Shown here: piece after piece, positions 56,049-64,000 of the stretch
Layout of the letters: every line of letters starts with the position of its first letter
Position numbering within the stretch: the stretch's first letter is position 1
Assembly: GCF_009905435.1 (NCBI RefSeq)
Contig: NZ_JAAAMT010000015.1
Span: 35,574 to 99,573, forward strand
From: Pseudomonas sp. R5(2019)
GTDB taxonomy: Bacteria; Pseudomonadota; Gammaproteobacteria; Pseudomonadales; Pseudomonadaceae
Direction: 5' to 3'
Length of the DNA stretch: 64,000 bases
Position numbers and translations under genes: made by a program
The notes under the pieces: model-generated
What the model saw: only the letters and a program-made list of their open reading frames with translations
Told to the model about the DNA's origin: nothing
Database searches by the model: none

Positions 56049-56543
56049 ATGGCCAAGAGTGACGCAGTGAAAGACCCCGCCTCAAAAGGCAAACTCAAGC
56101 TGATTATCCTGATCGTGGTTGCCCTGCTGCTGGCCATCGGCTTGTCCGTGGGCGCGACCTGGTTTTTCCTGCAAAAAAGCGAGAGCAAGCCTCAGGAAGC
56201 GGCCGAGGTGATCCAGGCCAAGCCGGTCGCGCTCTATGAGTCGCTGACCCCGGCCTTTATCGTCAACTTCAACCACGGCGGTCGCCAGCGTTATATGCAG
56301 GTCAGCATCACCCTGATGGCCCGCAATCAGCCGGACCTGGACGCCCTCAAAGTGCACATGCCGGTGATCCGCAACAACCTGGTCATGCTGTTCTCCTCGC
56401 AACCGTTCGACACCCTGGCGACCCCGGTTGGCCAGGAAATTCTGCGCCAGAAAGCCACTGCCAGCGTGCAGGAAGTGGCGCAAAAAGAAGTGGGCAAGCC
56501 GGTGATCGACCAGCTGCTCTTCACCAATTTCGTATTGCAGTAG
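56049..56543 (+). CDS. fliL: Flagellar basal-body-associated protein
   Basis: A 164-residue protein with a basic N-terminus, one membrane helix at about residues 17-38 (LIILIVVALLLAIGLSVGATWFFL), and a periplasmic part ending RQKATASVQEVAQKEVGKPVIDQLLFTNFVLQ. It supports the stator under load. First gene of fliLMNOPQR-flhB; it lies nine bases before fliM. Confidence 0.95.
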   Translation: MAKSDAVKDPASKGKLKLIILIVVALLLAIGLSVGATWFFLQKSESKPQEAAEVIQAKPVALYESLTPAFIVNFNHGGRQRYMQVSITLMARNQPDLDALKVHMPVIRNNLVMLFSSQPFDTLATPVGQEILRQKATASVQEVAQKEVGKPVIDQLLFTNFVLQ

Positions 56544-56552
56544 GAACACGAC

Positions 56553-57521
56553 ATGGCCGTGCAGGACCTGCTGTCCCAGGATGAAATCGACGCCCTGTTG
56601 CACGGCGTCGACGATGGTTTGGTGCAAACCGAATGCGCGGCCGAGCCCGGCAGCGTCAAAAGCTATGACCTGACCAGCCAGGACCGGATCGTACGGGGCC
56701 GGATGCCGACCCTGGAGATGATCAACGAGCGTTTCGCCCGCTACACCCGCATCAGCATGTTCAACCTGCTGCGTCGCTCGGCCGACGTGGCCGTGGGCGG
56801 CGTGCAGGTGATGAAGTTTGGTGAGTATGTGCACTCGCTGTACGTACCGACCAGCCTCAACCTGGTCAAGATCAAGCCGCTGCGCGGCACCGCGCTGTTC
56901 ATCCTCGACGCCAAGCTGGTGTTCAAGCTGGTGGACAACTTCTTCGGCGGCGACGGCCGTCACGCCAAGATCGAAGGGCGGGAGTTCACCCCGACCGAGT
57001 TGCGCGTGGTGCGCATGGTGCTGGACCAGGCCTTCAAAGACATGAAGGAAGCCTGGCACGCGATCATGGAAATCAACTTCGAGTACATCAACTCGGAAGT
57101 GAACCCGGCCATGGCCAACATCGTTGGCCCCAGCGAAGCCATTGTGGTGTCGACCTTCCATATCGAACTCGATGGCGGTGGCGGCGACCTGCACGTGACC
57201 ATGCCGTACTCGATGATCGAGCCGGTGCGCGAGATGCTCGATGCCGGTTTCCAGTCCGATCTGGACGACCAGGACGAGCGCTGGAGCAAGGCCCTGCGCG
57301 AAGACGTGCTGGACGTCAGCGTCCCGCTGGGCGCCACGGTGGCCCGCCGTCAGCTGAAACTGCGCGACATCCTGCACATGCAGCCGGGCGACGTGATCCC
57401 GGTCGAGATGTCGGACGAATTGACCCTGCGCGCCAACGGCGTGCCGGCGTTCAAGGCCAAGCTGGGCTCTCACAAGGGCAACCTGGCCTTGCAAGTGATT
57501 GAGCCGATCGTGCGCCGCTGA
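56553..57521 (+). CDS. fliM: Flagellar motor switch protein
   Basis: A 322-residue C-ring protein. The N-terminal CheY-P-binding peptide is MAVQDLLSQDEIDALLHGV. The middle CheC-like domain (about 50-230) includes NLLRRSADVAVGGVQVMKFGEYV, and the C-terminal SpoA domain includes LRANGVPAFKAKLGSHKGNLALQVI. It sets the direction of rotation. Confidence 0.97.
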   Translation: MAVQDLLSQDEIDALLHGVDDGLVQTECAAEPGSVKSYDLTSQDRIVRGRMPTLEMINERFARYTRISMFNLLRRSADVAVGGVQVMKFGEYVHSLYVPTSLNLVKIKPLRGTALFILDAKLVFKLVDNFFGGDGRHAKIEGREFTPTELRVVRMVLDQAFKDMKEAWHAIMEINFEYINSEVNPAMANIVGPSEAIVVSTFHIELDGGGGDLHVTMPYSMIEPVREMLDAGFQSDLDDQDERWSKALREDVLDVSVPLGATVARRQLKLRDILHMQPGDVIPVEMSDELTLRANGVPAFKAKLGSHKGNLALQVIEPIVRR

Positions 57522-57572
57522 GCGGCGCCGCGGATTTAACCCTCTCCCAGATGTAATGCCGTCGAGGACACC

Positions 57573-58049
57573 ATGGCGAACGAACACGAAACCATTTCCG
57601 CCGAAGACCAGGCGCTCGCCGATGAGTGGGCAGCCGCCCTGAGCGAAACCGGCAGCAGCAGCCAGGCCGATATCGACGCCTTGCTGGCCGCCGACAGCGG
57701 CCACTCGCAGGCTTCGTCCAATCGCATGAGCATGGAAGAATTCGGCAGCTCACCGCGTGGCAACAATGACCACAACGTGACCCTGGACGGGCCGAACCTG
57801 GATGTGATCCTGGACATTCCGGTGACCATTTCCATGGAAGTGGGCAGCACCGAAATAAACATCCGCAACCTGCTGCAGCTGAACCAGGGCTCGGTGATCG
57901 AACTGGACCGGCTGGCGGGCGAGCCGCTCGACGTGTTGGTCAATGGCACCCTGATTGCCCACGGCGAAGTGGTGGTGGTCAACGAGAAGTTCGGCATCCG
58001 CCTGACCGACGTGATCAGCCCCAGCGAACGCATCAAGAAGCTGCGCTGA
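57573..58049 (+). CDS. fliN: Flagellar motor switch protein
   Basis: A 158-residue protein with a variable acidic N-terminus and a C-terminal SpoA domain (about 70-155; ILDIPVTISMEVGSTEINIRNLLQLNQGSVIELDRLAGEPLDVLVNGTLIAHGEVVVVNEKFGIRLTDVIS). It completes the C ring and docks the export ATPase complex. Its TGA is directly followed by the fliO ATG. Confidence 0.97.
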   Translation: MANEHETISAEDQALADEWAAALSETGSSSQADIDALLAADSGHSQASSNRMSMEEFGSSPRGNNDHNVTLDGPNLDVILDIPVTISMEVGSTEINIRNLLQLNQGSVIELDRLAGEPLDVLVNGTLIAHGEVVVVNEKFGIRLTDVISPSERIKKLR

Positions 58050-58478
58050 ATGAACCGGGCGTGGGCGGTAGGGCTTGCCGGCCTGAGTGCGCAAGCGATG
58101 GCGGCGGAACCCGCGGCGTCGATCTCGGCCAGCGGCAGCGTGAGCGGGCAGTTGACCCAGTTGCTGGTCGGTTTGCTGCTGGTGCTGGGGTTGATATTCC
58201 TGCTCGCCTGGCTGCTGCGCCGGGTGCAGAACGCCGCGCCGCGCGGGCGCCAGGTGATCGACGTGATCGGTACCCGGGCGCTCGGCCCGCGTGATCGGCT
58301 GGTGCTGGTGCAGGTGGGTGAGGAGCAGATCCTGCTCAGCCACACCCCCGGCTCCATCACCGCGCTGCACGTGCTGGCCAAGCCGGTGGCGCCTTCCGAT
58401 GCCGCCCGGCCCGCCACGCCCGAATTTGCCCAGCGCCTGATGGACCTGTTGGGCAAGGATCATAAGGATAAACCTTGA
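58050..58478 (+). CDS. fliO: Flagellar export-gate assembly protein
   Basis: A 142-residue protein. A signal-like N-terminus (AGLSAQAMA), one membrane helix at about 46-67 ([22 protein letters not shown]) and a cytoplasmic domain ([34 protein letters not shown]) identify FliO. It helps stabilise FliP. Its stop overlaps the fliP start (TGATG). Confidence 0.93.
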   Translation: MNRAWAVGLAGLSAQAMAAEPAASISASGSVSGQLTQLLVGLLLVLGLIFLLAWLLRRVQNAAPRGRQVIDVIGTRALGPRDRLVLVQVGEEQILLSHTPGSITALHVLAKPVAPSDAARPATPEFAQRLMDLLGKDHKDKP

Positions 58479-59224
58479 TGTTGCGCTTGCTGTTGACGCT
58501 GCTGTTGCTGGCGGCGGCGCCGCTGGCGCTGGCCGCCGACCCGCTGTCGATTCCGGCCATTACCCTGTCCAGCGGGGCCGATGGCCAGCAGGAATATTCG
58601 GTCAGCCTGCAAATCCTGCTGATCATGACGGCGCTGAGTTTTATTCCTGCGTTCGTCATGCTGATGACCAGCTTTACCCGGATCATCATTGTCTTCTCGA
58701 TCCTGCGCCAGGCTCTGGGCCTGCAGCAGACGCCGTCGAACCAGATCCTGACGGGCATGGCGCTGTTCCTGACGATGTTCATCATGGCGCCGGTGTTCGA
58801 CCGGGTGAACCAGGATGCCCTGCAGCCGTACCTGGCCGAGAAGCTCAGTGCCCGGGATGCACTGGCCAAGGCTGAAGTGCCGATCAAGGACTTCATGCTG
58901 GCCCAGACCCGGCAAAGCGATCTGGAGCTGTTTATGCGCCTGTCCAAGCGCACCGACATCGCCAGCCCCGATCAGGCGCCGTTGACCATCCTGGTGCCGG
59001 CCTTTGTCACCTCGGAGCTGAAAACCGCCTTCCAGATCGGCTTCATGATCTTCATTCCGTTCCTGATCATCGACCTGGTGGTCGCCAGTGTGCTGATGGC
59101 CATGGGCATGATGATGCTGTCGCCGCTGATCATCTCGTTACCGTTCAAAATCATGCTGTTTGTGCTGGTGGACGGCTGGGCGCTGATCATCGGCACCCTG
59201 GCCAGCAGTTTCGGAGGTGTTTAG
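58478..59224 (+). CDS. fliP: Flagellar export-gate protein
   Basis: A 248-residue membrane protein with a cleavable signal ([14 protein letters not shown]). The core begins [47 protein letters not shown], and the C-terminal segments include [22 protein letters not shown]. It forms the pore of the export gate with FliQ and FliR. The ATG at 58478 overlaps the last base of fliO. Confidence 0.97.
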   Translation: MLRLLLTLLLLAAAPLALAADPLSIPAITLSSGADGQQEYSVSLQILLIMTALSFIPAFVMLMTSFTRIIIVFSILRQALGLQQTPSNQILTGMALFLTMFIMAPVFDRVNQDALQPYLAEKLSARDALAKAEVPIKDFMLAQTRQSDLELFMRLSKRTDIASPDQAPLTILVPAFVTSELKTAFQIGFMIFIPFLIIDLVVASVLMAMGMMMLSPLIISLPFKIMLFVLVDGWALIIGTLASSFGGV

Positions 59225-59226
59225 CG

Positions 59227-59496
59227 ATGACGCCTGAAGTTGCCGTCGACCTGTTCCGCGATGCGCTGTGGCTGACCACGCTGATGGTCGCCGTGCTGGT
59301 GATCCCGAGCCTGTTGGTGGGGCTGGTGGTGGCGATGTTCCAGGCGGCCACCCAGATCAACGAACAGACCTTGAGCTTTCTGCCGCGGTTGCTGGTCATG
59401 CTGGTGACCCTGATCGTCGCCGGGCCCTGGCTGGTACGCACCTTCATGGAATACATCCTGTCGCTCTACGGCAGCATTCCGCAGCTGATCGGGTAA
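59227..59496 (+). CDS. fliQ: Flagellar export-gate protein
   Basis: An 89-residue protein with two membrane helices. It begins MTPEVAVDLFRDALWLTTLMVAVLVIPSLLVGLVVAMFQAATQINEQTLSFLPRLL, which is diagnostic of FliQ. It lies between fliP and fliR with gaps of a few bases. Confidence 0.97.
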   Translation: MTPEVAVDLFRDALWLTTLMVAVLVIPSLLVGLVVAMFQAATQINEQTLSFLPRLLVMLVTLIVAGPWLVRTFMEYILSLYGSIPQLIG

Positions 59497-59502
59497 GCGC
59501 CG

Positions 59503-60279
59503 ATGCTCGCGCTGACTGACGTACAGATCGGCACCTGGGTGGCCAGCTTCATGCTGCCGCTGTTTCGGGTGGCGGCGGTGCTGATGACCATGCCGATATT
59601 TGGCACCACGCTGCTGCCGACGCGGATTCGCCTGTATTTCGCGGTGGCCATCACCGTGGTGATCGTCCCGGGCTTGCCGCCGCTGCCCCAGGTGCATGCG
59701 CTGGACCTGAGTACGCTGCTGCTGATTGCCGAGCAGGTGATCATCGGCGCCTTGCTGGGGTTGTCGTTGCAGCTGTTTTTCCAGGCCTTCGTGATTGCCG
59801 GGCAGATCGTCGCGATCCAGATGGGCATGGGTTTCGCGTCGATGGTCGACCCGGCCAACGGCGTGTCGGTGGCCGTGATCGGGCAGTTCTTCACCATGCT
59901 GGTGACGCTGTTGTTCCTGGCCATGAACGGCCACCTGGTGGTGTTCGAGGTGCTGACCGAGAGCTTCACCACCTTGCCGGTGGGTGGCGGGCTGCTGATC
60001 AACCACTTCTGGGACCTGGTCGGGCGCATGGGCTGGGTGCTCGGCGCCGCGTTGCTGCTGGTGTTGCCGGCCATTACCGCGCTGCTGGTGGTCAACATCG
60101 CCTTTGGGATCATGACCCGCGCGGCGCCGCAGCTGAACATCTTCTCCATCGGCTTTCCGCTGACCCTGGTGCTGGGCATGTTCATTCTCTGGGTCAGCAT
60201 GGCCGACATTCTCAACCAGTATCAGCCGCTGGCCTCCGAGGCCTTGCAGTGGCTGCGCGAATTGGCCAGGGCACGCTGA
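59503..60279 (+). CDS. fliR: Flagellar export-gate protein
   Basis: A 258-residue protein with about six membrane segments. Typical blocks are FRVAAVLMTMPIFGTTLLPTRIRLYFAVAI, IVAIQMGMGFASMVDP and ITALLVVNIAFGIMTRAAPQLNIFSIGFPLTLVLGM. It is part of the FliPQR gate. It ends one base before flhB. Confidence 0.97.
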   Translation: MLALTDVQIGTWVASFMLPLFRVAAVLMTMPIFGTTLLPTRIRLYFAVAITVVIVPGLPPLPQVHALDLSTLLLIAEQVIIGALLGLSLQLFFQAFVIAGQIVAIQMGMGFASMVDPANGVSVAVIGQFFTMLVTLLFLAMNGHLVVFEVLTESFTTLPVGGGLLINHFWDLVGRMGWVLGAALLLVLPAITALLVVNIAFGIMTRAAPQLNIFSIGFPLTLVLGMFILWVSMADILNQYQPLASEALQWLRELARAR

Positions 60280-60280
60280 A

Positions 60281-61417
60281 ATGGCAGAGAGCGAAAGCGG
60301 GCAGGACAAGACAGAAGACCCCACCGACAAGCGCAAGAAAGACTCCCGCGAGAAGGGTGAGATCGCCCGCTCCAAGGAGCTCAATACGCTGGCGGTGATG
60401 ATGGCGGGCGCGGGTGGGCTGCTGATCTTCGGTGGTGCGCTGGCCCAGGCGCTGCTGGAGCTGATGCGGCTCAATTTCAGCCTGTCGCGCGAGGTGCTGC
60501 TCGATGAGCGCTCCATGGGTATCTTTCTGCTCAACTCCGGCAAGATCGCGCTGCTGGCAAGCCAGCCGGTGTTGCTGCTGCTGTTGCTGGCGGCGCTGAT
60601 CGGGCCGATCTCGCTGGGCGGCTGGTTGTTTGCCACCGGCAGCCTGGCGCCGAAATTCAGCCGCATGAACCCGCTGTCCGGGCTCAAGCGGATGTTCTCC
60701 ATGCATGCGCTGACCGAGCTGCTCAAGGCCTTGGCGAAGTTTTTCGTGGTGCTGATCGTGGCGCTGGTGGTGCTGATGTTCGACCGCGACGACTTGTTGG
60801 CGATTGCCCATGAACCGCTGGAACTGGCGATTATCCACAGCGTCCAGGTGGTGGGCTGGAGCACCTTGTGGATGGCGTTGGGGTTGTTGTTGATTGCGGC
60901 GGTGGACGTGCCCATCCAGCTGTACCAGAGCAAGCAGAAGCTGATGATGACCAAGCAGGAAGTGCGCGACGAGTACAAGGACAGCGAAGGTCGGCCGGAG
61001 GTCAAGCAGCGGGTTCGCCAGCTCCAGCGCGAAATGGCCCAGCGGCGGATGATGGCCGCGGTGCCCGAGGCCGATGTGGTCATCACCAACCCGACCCACT
61101 ATGCCGTGGCGCTCAAGTACGACGCTGAAAAGGGCGGGGCGCCGATCCTGCTGGCCAAGGGCAGCGACTTCCTGGCCCTGAAAATCCGCGAAATCGCCAC
61201 TCGGCACCAGATCCAGTTGCTGGAATCACCGGCGCTGGCGCGGTCGATCTACTACTCCACCGAGGTTGAACAGGAAATCCCGGCGGGGCTGTACCTGGCG
61301 GTGGCGCAGGTGCTGGCGTACGTCTACCAGATCCGTCAGTACAGGGCGGGCAAGGGCAAGCGGCCGGATCCGCTGAAGGATTTGCCGATTCCGTCAGACC
61401 TTCGTCGCGATTCCTGA
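60281..61417 (+). CDS. flhB: Flagellar export switch protein
   Basis: A 378-residue protein. The charged N-terminus (DKTEDPTDKRKKDSREKGEIARSKEL) is followed by four membrane helices to about residue 215 and a cytoplasmic domain with the autocleavage site NPTH (270-273) in VVITNPTHYAVALKY. Cleavage switches export from hook to filament proteins. Length is normal. Confidence 0.97.
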   Translation: MAESESGQDKTEDPTDKRKKDSREKGEIARSKELNTLAVMMAGAGGLLIFGGALAQALLELMRLNFSLSREVLLDERSMGIFLLNSGKIALLASQPVLLLLLLAALIGPISLGGWLFATGSLAPKFSRMNPLSGLKRMFSMHALTELLKALAKFFVVLIVALVVLMFDRDDLLAIAHEPLELAIIHSVQVVGWSTLWMALGLLLIAAVDVPIQLYQSKQKLMMTKQEVRDEYKDSEGRPEVKQRVRQLQREMAQRRMMAAVPEADVVITNPTHYAVALKYDAEKGGAPILLAKGSDFLALKIREIATRHQIQLLESPALARSIYYSTEVEQEIPAGLYLAVAQVLAYVYQIRQYRAGKGKRPDPLKDLPIPSDLRRDS

Positions 61418-61468
61418 GCCATACGGTGTGGGAGATTCTATGGTCTATGGCAAGCCGGTATCGGCCTC

Positions 61469-61555
61469 GTGGGAGCGGATTTATCCGCGAATAGTTTCAC
61501 CGCGGTGGCACTGACATACCGCGGTGAAACTATTCGCGGATAAATCCGCTCCCAC
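61469..61555. repeat. Perfect REP palindrome between flhB and flhA, arm type A
   Basis: Perfect 38-bp arms (61469-61506 and 61518-61555) with an 11-base loop. The type A core is extended by AATAGTTTCACCGCGGT. It lies in the 260-bp gap between flhB and flhA, 46 bp before the sigma-54 site. Confidence 0.92.
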
Positions 61556-61601
61556 ATTTTCCCGCTCCGCATCCGTGAATAGCCGCACCACCGTCGAAAG
61601 T

Positions 61602-61617
61602 TGGAAAGCTTCTTGCA
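61602..61617 (+). promoter_or_regulatory. Sigma-54 promoter for flhA
   Basis: TGGAAAGCTTCTTGCA matches TGGCACG-N4-TTGCW at ten of twelve fixed positions with GG-N10-GC spacing. It lies 60 bp before the flhA GTG. Confidence 0.7.
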
Positions 61618-61677
61618 ATGCCAGCGCTGCGCCCGCTCTGGCGTCAAAAGTTTGCTTGAAGCTCACGAGGAAAACCG

Positions 61678-63807
61678 GTGGATCGTACCCAGCTAATCAA
61701 TGCCGCGCGCAGCAACCTGACTGGCCTCGGGCGGGGCAATCTGGGGGTGCCGCTGTTGCTGCTGGTGATGCTGGCGATGATGATGTTGCCGGTGCCGCCG
61801 TTTTTGCTCGACGTGTTCTTCACCTTCAACCTCGCCTTGTCCATCGTCGTCCTGCTGGTCTGTGTGTACGCCCTGCGGCCACTGGATTTCGCGGTGTTTC
61901 CGACCATCCTGCTGGTGGCGACCCTGCTGCGCCTGGCGTTGAACGTGGCGTCGACCCGGGTGGTCATGCTTCACGGCCACGAAGGCCACGCCGCCGCCGG
62001 CAAGGTGATCCAGGCCTTCGGCGAGGTGGTGATCGGCGGTAACTACGTGGTCGGTATCGTGGTGTTCGCGATTCTGATGATCATCAACTTCGTGGTGGTC
62101 ACCAAGGGTGCCGGGCGTATTTCCGAGGTGAGCGCGCGTTTTACCCTCGACGCCATGCCCGGCAAACAAATGGCGATCGACGCCGACCTCAACGCCGGCC
62201 TGATCGACCAGGCCCAGGCCAAGGCCCGCCGTTCGGAGGTGGCCCAGGAGGCCGAGTTCTACGGCTCCATGGACGGTGCCAGCAAGTTCGTGCGTGGCGA
62301 TGCCATTGCCGGTCTGTTGATTCTGTTCATCAACCTGATCGGTGGCATGGCCATCGGTATCTTCCAGCACAGCATGAGCTTCTCCGAGGCCGGCAAGGTC
62401 TACGCCTTGTTGACCATCGGTGACGGTTTGGTGGCGCAATTGCCATCACTGCTGTTGTCCACCGCGGCGGCAATCATGGTGACCCGTGCCTCGGGCTCCG
62501 AAGACATGGGCAAGCAAATCAACCGGCAGATGTTCGACTCGCCCAAGGCGCTGGCGGTGTCGGCCGGCCTGATGCTGGTCATGGGCCTGGTGCCGGGCAT
62601 GCCGCACTTCTCGTTCATTTCGCTGGCCATGGTCGCCGGCGGCATTGCCTACCTGGTCTGGCGCAAGCAGAACCAGCAGAAGGTCCAGGCGCTGCAGGAA
62701 GTCCAGCGCCAGCAGGATTTGCTGCCCTCGCCCCAGCGAGCCCAGGAAACCAAAGAGCTGGGCTGGGATGACGTGACCCCGATCGACATGATCGGCCTGG
62801 AAGTCGGTTACCGGCTGATTCCGCTGGTGGACCGCAACCAGGGCGGGCAATTGCTCGCGCGAATCAAGGGCGTGCGCAAGAAGCTCTCCCAGGACCTGGG
62901 CTTTCTCATGCCCACGGTGCATATCCGCGACAACCTTGACCTGGCGCCCAGTGCCTACCGTCTGACGCTGATGGGCGTGATCCTCGCCGAAGCCGAGATC
63001 TACCCGGACCGGGAGCTGGCGATCAACCCCGGCCAGGTCTATGGCACCCTCAGCGGCATCACCGCCAAAGACCCGGCCTTTGGCCTGGAAGCGGTGTGGA
63101 TCGAATTCAGCCAGCGCAGTCAGGCGCAGACTCTGGGTTACACCGTGGTCGATGCCAGTACCGTGGTTGCCACGCACTTGAACCAGATCCTGCACAAGCA
63201 TTGCCATGAGCTGATCGGCCACGAAGAAGTCCAGCAGCTGTTGCAAGTACTGGCCAAGGGCTCGCCCAAGCTGGCCGAAGAGCTGGTGCCCGGCATCCTG
63301 TCGCTGTCCGGTTTGCTCAAGGTGTTGCAGGCGCTGCTGGCCGAACAGGTGCCGGTGCGCGATATCCGCAGCATCGCCGAGGCGATCGCGAACAACGCCA
63401 ACAAGAGTCAAGATACTGCCGCGATGGTGGCGGCGGTGCGCGTCGGATTGTGTCGCGCCATCGTGCAAAGCATTGTGGGGATTGAGTCCGAGCTACCCGT
63501 GATCACCCTTGAGCCAAGGTTGGAACAAATTTTGCTCAATAGTTTGCAACGCGCCGGACAAGGTCAGGAAGAAGCAGTTCTCCTGGAGCCGAGCATGGCC
63601 GAAAAGCTTCAGCGTTCGTTGATCGAAGCTGCTCAGCGTCAGGAGATGCAGGGGCAGCCGGCGATCCTGCTGGTCGCAGGACCGGTCAGGGCGATGCTGT
63701 CGCGCTTCGGCCGTCTGGCGGTACCGAATTTGCACGTGCTGGCGTATCAGGAAATACCCGACAACAAGCAAGTCACCATCGTTGCAACAGTAGGGCCCAA
63801 CGGCTGA
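61678..63807 (+). CDS. flhA: Flagellar export-gate protein
   Basis: A 709-residue protein. About eight membrane helices cover residues 20-325, and the conserved FHIPEP-type loop is visible as GRISEVSARFTLDAMPGKQMAIDADLNAGLIDQAQAKARR (about 142-181). The large C-terminal cytoplasmic docking domain follows (about 350-709). It starts at a GTG with CACGAGGAAAACC upstream. It has its own sigma-54-like promoter. flhF follows 11 bp later. Confidence 0.97.
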   Translation: MDRTQLINAARSNLTGLGRGNLGVPLLLLVMLAMMMLPVPPFLLDVFFTFNLALSIVVLLVCVYALRPLDFAVFPTILLVATLLRLALNVASTRVVMLHGHEGHAAAGKVIQAFGEVVIGGNYVVGIVVFAILMIINFVVVTKGAGRISEVSARFTLDAMPGKQMAIDADLNAGLIDQAQAKARRSEVAQEAEFYGSMDGASKFVRGDAIAGLLILFINLIGGMAIGIFQHSMSFSEAGKVYALLTIGDGLVAQLPSLLLSTAAAIMVTRASGSEDMGKQINRQMFDSPKALAVSAGLMLVMGLVPGMPHFSFISLAMVAGGIAYLVWRKQNQQKVQALQEVQRQQDLLPSPQRAQETKELGWDDVTPIDMIGLEVGYRLIPLVDRNQGGQLLARIKGVRKKLSQDLGFLMPTVHIRDNLDLAPSAYRLTLMGVILAEAEIYPDRELAINPGQVYGTLSGITAKDPAFGLEAVWIEFSQRSQAQTLGYTVVDASTVVATHLNQILHKHCHELIGHEEVQQLLQVLAKGSPKLAEELVPGILSLSGLLKVLQALLAEQVPVRDIRSIAEAIANNANKSQDTAAMVAAVRVGLCRAIVQSIVGIESELPVITLEPRLEQILLNSLQRAGQGQEEAVLLEPSMAEKLQRSLIEAAQRQEMQGQPAILLVAGPVRAMLSRFGRLAVPNLHVLAYQEIPDNKQVTIVATVGPNG

Positions 63808-63818
63808 GGTAACGGGTT

Positions 63819-64000
63819 ATGCAAGTTAAGCGTTTTTTCGCCGCCGACATGCGCCAAGCGATGAAACTGGTTCGCGATGAGCTGGGGGCCGACGCCGCCA
63901 TCATCGGCAACCGGCGGATTGCTGGCGGTGTCGAGCTGACGGCGGCGCTCGACTACAAGTTGTCGGCGCTGGCACCGAGCGTGCCGAACGTCGAACTCGA
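63819..64000 (+). CDS. flhF: SRP-type GTPase for polar flagellar placement, N-terminal part (runs off the window)
   Basis: The ATG at 63819 opens a frame that stays open to the window edge (60 full codons). It begins MQVKRFFAADMRQAMKLVRD and continues with ELGADAAIIGNRRIAGGVEL, the hallmark N-terminus of FlhF. The GTPase domain is outside the window. FlhF sets the polar site and number of flagella with FleN. It lies directly downstream of flhA, the usual order. Confidence 0.93.
   Translation, partial: MQVKRFFAADMRQAMKLVRDELGADAAIIGNRRIAGGVELTAALDYKLSALAPSVPNVEL

Noticed and set aside
56082..57704. A 540-codon open frame on the minus strand
   Set aside because: Antisense to fliL, fliM and fliN; no recognisable domain.
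59221..61089. A 622-codon open frame on the minus strand
   Set aside because: Antisense to fliQ, fliR and flhB; low-complexity Ser and His/Gln/Arg runs and no domain.

Overview
The window is a piece of a Pseudomonas chromosome, most likely of the P. fluorescens/P. putida type. The evidence is the bkdR-bkdA1-bkdA2-bkdB-lpdV locus, polar-flagellum regulators found in pseudomonads (fleQ, fleS, fleR), flgZ next to flgM/flgN, hsbA-hsbR-hptB between fliJ and fliK, and many Pseudomonas-style REP palindromes. It holds no tRNA, rRNA, IS element, prophage or CRISPR array that I can see.

Layout. (1) 1-7571: a cut-off LysR regulator, then a one-direction sugar or polyol catabolic operon: an IolE/IolI-like TIM barrel, two Gfo/Idh/MocA dehydrogenases, and a ChvE/GguA/GguB-type ABC importer. 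(2) 7703-8861: a DUF2459 lipoprotein and a small exported protein. (3) 9153-14830: branched-chain 2-oxoacid dehydrogenase genes on the minus strand with divergent bkdR. (4) 15023-17846: a glutamine-synthetase-family ligase and an MFS transporter. (5) 17947-20526 (minus): flgA-flgM-flgN-flgZ, divergent from cheV-cheR (20596-22402). (6) 22867-34593: flgBCDE and flgFGHIJKL, i.e. rod, hook, rings and junction proteins. (7) 34888-36691: a lone KAS III-like enzyme and a DUF3077 gene behind a strongly structured leader. (8) 37059-41475: fliC, flaG, fliD, fliS and fliT-like. (9) 41645-45977: fleQ, fleS, fleR. (10) 46078-55804: fliEFGHIJ, hsbA-hsbR-hptB, fliK. (11) 56049-64000: fliLMNOPQR, flhB, flhA and the first 60 codons of flhF.

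How it works together. FleQ is the top activator. Candidate sigma-54 (-24/-12) sites lie in front of flgA, flgB, flgF, fleS, fliE, fliL and flhA, with a weaker one before fliD. FleSR would drive the middle hook/rod genes. Sigma-28 (FliA) type sites with an 11-bp spacer lie before flgM, fliC, fliS and, more weakly, cheV. FlgM is the anti-sigma-28 factor that couples hook completion to flagellin expression. FlgZ and HptB/HsbR/HsbA link the motor to c-di-GMP and the sessile/motile choice.

The intergenic spaces carry at least eleven palindromic REP doublets of three arm types. Several mark boundaries between flagellar transcription units. One holds a 7-bp tandem array in its loop, and several are flanked by a shared outer box. 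All promoter, terminator and RNA-structure calls were made by eye.
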